Assembly (NCBI RefSeq): GCF_003335085.1
Contig: NZ_QPEJ01000017.1
Location: forward strand, 372,001 to 436,000
Reading direction: 5' to 3'
DNA length: 64,000 nt
DNA from: Polaribacter sp. WD7
GTDB lineage: Bacteria; Bacteroidota; Bacteroidia; Flavobacteriales; Flavobacteriaceae
Shown piece after piece: positions 62,950 through 64,000 of the stretch; position 1 is the stretch's first letter; the number at the start of each line of letters is the position of its first letter. The translations under genes were made by a program, and so were the position numbers. The notes under the pieces are model-generated. The model was not told the origin of the DNA. It saw only the letters and a program-made list of their open reading frames with translations, and searched no databases.

Positions 62950-62981
62950 AACCTCAATTTAAGCAAATTGAGGTTTTTTTT
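62950..62981 (+). terminator. Rho-independent terminator of the helicase gene
   Basis: AACCTCAATTT and AAATTGAGGTT pair fully around AAGC and are followed by a T-run. Confidence 0.85.
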
Positions 62982-63075
62982 GGTTAAGACACAAAATATA
63001 AATTGCAATTACTCAATAGAAACTATAAGTTTTTAATAATTCAATAAAAATAGAGATTCGTTTTCAATAGTCATT

Positions 63076-63083
63076 TACTTTTG
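63076..63083 (+). promoter_or_regulatory. Predicted -10 element of the FAD-linked oxidase gene
   Basis: TACTTTTG fits TAnnTTTG and lies 50 bases before the ATG. The inverted repeat at 63079-63109 overlaps it. Confidence 0.45.
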
Positions 63084-63109
63084 CAAATATTATTCAGATA
63101 TTTGCAAAA
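63079..63109. promoter_or_regulatory. 12-bp inverted repeat overlapping the oxidase promoter
   Basis: TTTTGCAAATAT and ATATTTGCAAAA are perfect arms around a 7-base spacer, covering the end of the -10 element and the likely start of transcription. A repressor bound here would block the promoter. It could also act as a leader hairpin. Confidence 0.5.
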
Positions 63110-63133
63110 AACACGTATTCTCATTCGTAAATA

Positions 63134-64000
63134 ATGGTAAAAAACTCTAGTTTAGAAAATTTACACAAAGCTCTTTCTGGTGATGTGTTGTATGACCAAT
63201 TGCACAAAACTTTGTACGCTACAGATGCTTCTGTATATCGTAAAATTCCTTTGGCTGTTGCTTTTCCTAAAAATGAAAATGATATTAAAATTTTAATAGA
63301 TTTTGCCAACAAAGAAAATGTTACGCTAATACCAAGAACAGCAGGTACCTCTTTAGCAGGACAATGTGTGGGAGACGGTATTGTGGTAGACGTTGCTAAA
63401 CATTTTACCAATATTATTTCTTTTGATGAGCAAGCTAAAACTATAAAATTACAACCCGGTATTGTTAGAGATTCGTTAAATGTGTATTTAAAACCTTTTG
63501 GTTTATTTTTTGGTCCAAATACATCCACCTCAAACAGATGTATGATTGGAGGAATGGTAGGTAACAATTCGTCTGGAAGCACCTCTATTCGTTATGGAGT
63601 TACGCGCGATAAGGTTTTAGCTATTGATGCTATTTTGAGTGATGGAACTTCGGCTACTTTTCAAGAAATATCATCAGAGGAATTTGTAAAGAAAACCAAA
63701 CAAAATACGTTAGAAGGAAAAATCTATAAATCAATTTTTGATGAATTGTCTGTTAAAACGATACAACAAGAAATCAAAACAGAGTTTCCTAAAGAAAATA
63801 TACATAGAAGATGTACAGGTTATGCTGTAGATGAATTCTTAAAATCAGATTTGTTTGGAGGAACAGAATCTACAATAAACATAGCTAAACTATTAGCGGG
63901 TAGCGAAGGTACTTTAGCATTTTCTACAGCCATTACCATTCAATTAGATGCTATTCCTCCAAAAGAAAGCATCATGGTTTGTACTCATTTTACAAGTATT
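63134..64000 (+). CDS. FAD-binding oxidase/dehydrogenase (GlcD/Dld-like), 3' end cut by window
   Basis: The frame opens at the ATG at 63134 and stays open to the window edge, 289 residues. PLAVAFPKNENDIKILIDFA is the FAD_binding_4 opening, and LIPRTAGTSLAGQCVGDGIV and GGMVGNNSSGSTSIRYGVTR bind the FAD pyrophosphate. LLAGSEGTLAFSTAITIQL is the later signature. Homologues in Bacteroidota are long (about 970 residues) and carry a C-terminal Fe-S domain, which would lie past the window. It oxidises a 2-hydroxy acid such as D-lactate or glycolate. The exact substrate is unknown. Confidence 0.88.
   Translation, partial: MVKNSSLENLHKALSGDVLYDQLHKTLYATDASVYRKIPLAVAFPKNENDIKILIDFANKENVTLIPRTAGTSLAGQCVGDGIVVDVAKHFTNIISFDEQAKTIKLQPGIVRDSLNVYLKPFGLFFGPNTSTSNRCMIGGMVGNNSSGSTSIRYGVTRDKVLAIDAILSDGTSATFQEISSEEFVKKTKQNTLEGKIYKSIFDELSVKTIQQEIKTEFPKENIHRRCTGYAVDEFLKSDLFGGTESTINIAKLLAGSEGTLAFSTAITIQLDAIPPKESIMVCTHFTSI

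Noticed and set aside
62757..62987. Frames in the 3' end of the helicase gene (both strands)
   Set aside because: They reflect the low-complexity RG-rich tail and run through the terminator.
63121..63582. 153-residue frame on the minus strand
   Set aside because: It is antisense to the FAD-linked oxidase, whose motifs are clear, and it has no recognisable features.

Overview
The window looks like a chromosomal segment of a marine-type member of the Flavobacteriaceae (Bacteroidota). The DNA is very AT-rich, genes lack Shine-Dalgarno sequences, and several promoters fit the Bacteroidota -10 consensus TAnnTTTG. The gene set is typical of the family: bshB1, LytTR-type regulation, a TonB receptor with a carboxypeptidase-like N-terminal domain, a flavobacterial ECF sigma factor, and 6S RNA beside zapA. 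I cannot name the genus.

Region 1 (1-27037, all minus strand) is one very tight run of 25 genes for a surface glycan, read from a TAnnTTTG promoter at about 27030 towards base 1 and running out of the window. It starts with an ABC exporter (wzm, wzt) and continues with glycosyltransferases, a sialic acid module (neuB, neuC, neuA), a UDP-GlcNAc 2-epimerase, a GT11 fucosyltransferase-like enzyme, more GT2 and GT4 enzymes, an O-antigen polymerase/ligase-type membrane protein, a CapK-like adenylate-forming enzyme, a second 2-epimerase and a truncated GT4. Gene ends overlap or sit a few bases apart. The likely product is a sialylated, possibly fucosylated, LPS O-chain or capsule.

Region 2 (27126-37600) holds housekeeping genes: a GNAT acetyltransferase, aroQ, a secreted protein divergent from a TM2 protein, xerD, rny, 6S RNA, zapA, a coiled-coil protein, then an M23 peptidase / TonB-receptor pair and a bcp peroxiredoxin.

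Region 3 (37666-48588) has endonuclease III without its Fe-S cysteines, an NAD(P)-binding protein, an ECF sigma factor followed by a previously easy-to-miss 47-residue gene, uvrA, a membrane protein, an unknown lipoprotein, a LytS/LytR-type two-component pair, and a small XRE regulator with a 20-bp palindrome inside its own promoter.

Region 4 (48815-64000) has tRNA-His, bshB1, a Cys/Met PLP enzyme, a DUF2520 protein overlapping a KdsC-like phosphatase, a DUF2147 protein, pcm, a Gfo/Idh/MocA oxidoreductase, a REP-like repeat, a 3-hydroxyacyl-CoA dehydrogenase, a PagL-like barrel, divergent dps and oxyR, an ABC-F ATPase, a thioredoxin-fold lipoprotein lacking cysteines, a DEAD-box helicase with a structured leader, and the start of an FAD-linked oxidase cut by the window end.

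No CRISPR array, insertion sequence, prophage or rRNA was seen. No gap without a gene exceeds 300 bases. The longest is 48589-48854, where I see only the terminator of tRNA-His. The most unusual material is the glycan operon (an exporter plus a Wzy/WaaL-type protein, an odd two-part GT2, and two unrecognised transferase-like genes) and several uncatalogued regulatory sites. I did not find a clear new defence or mobile system.
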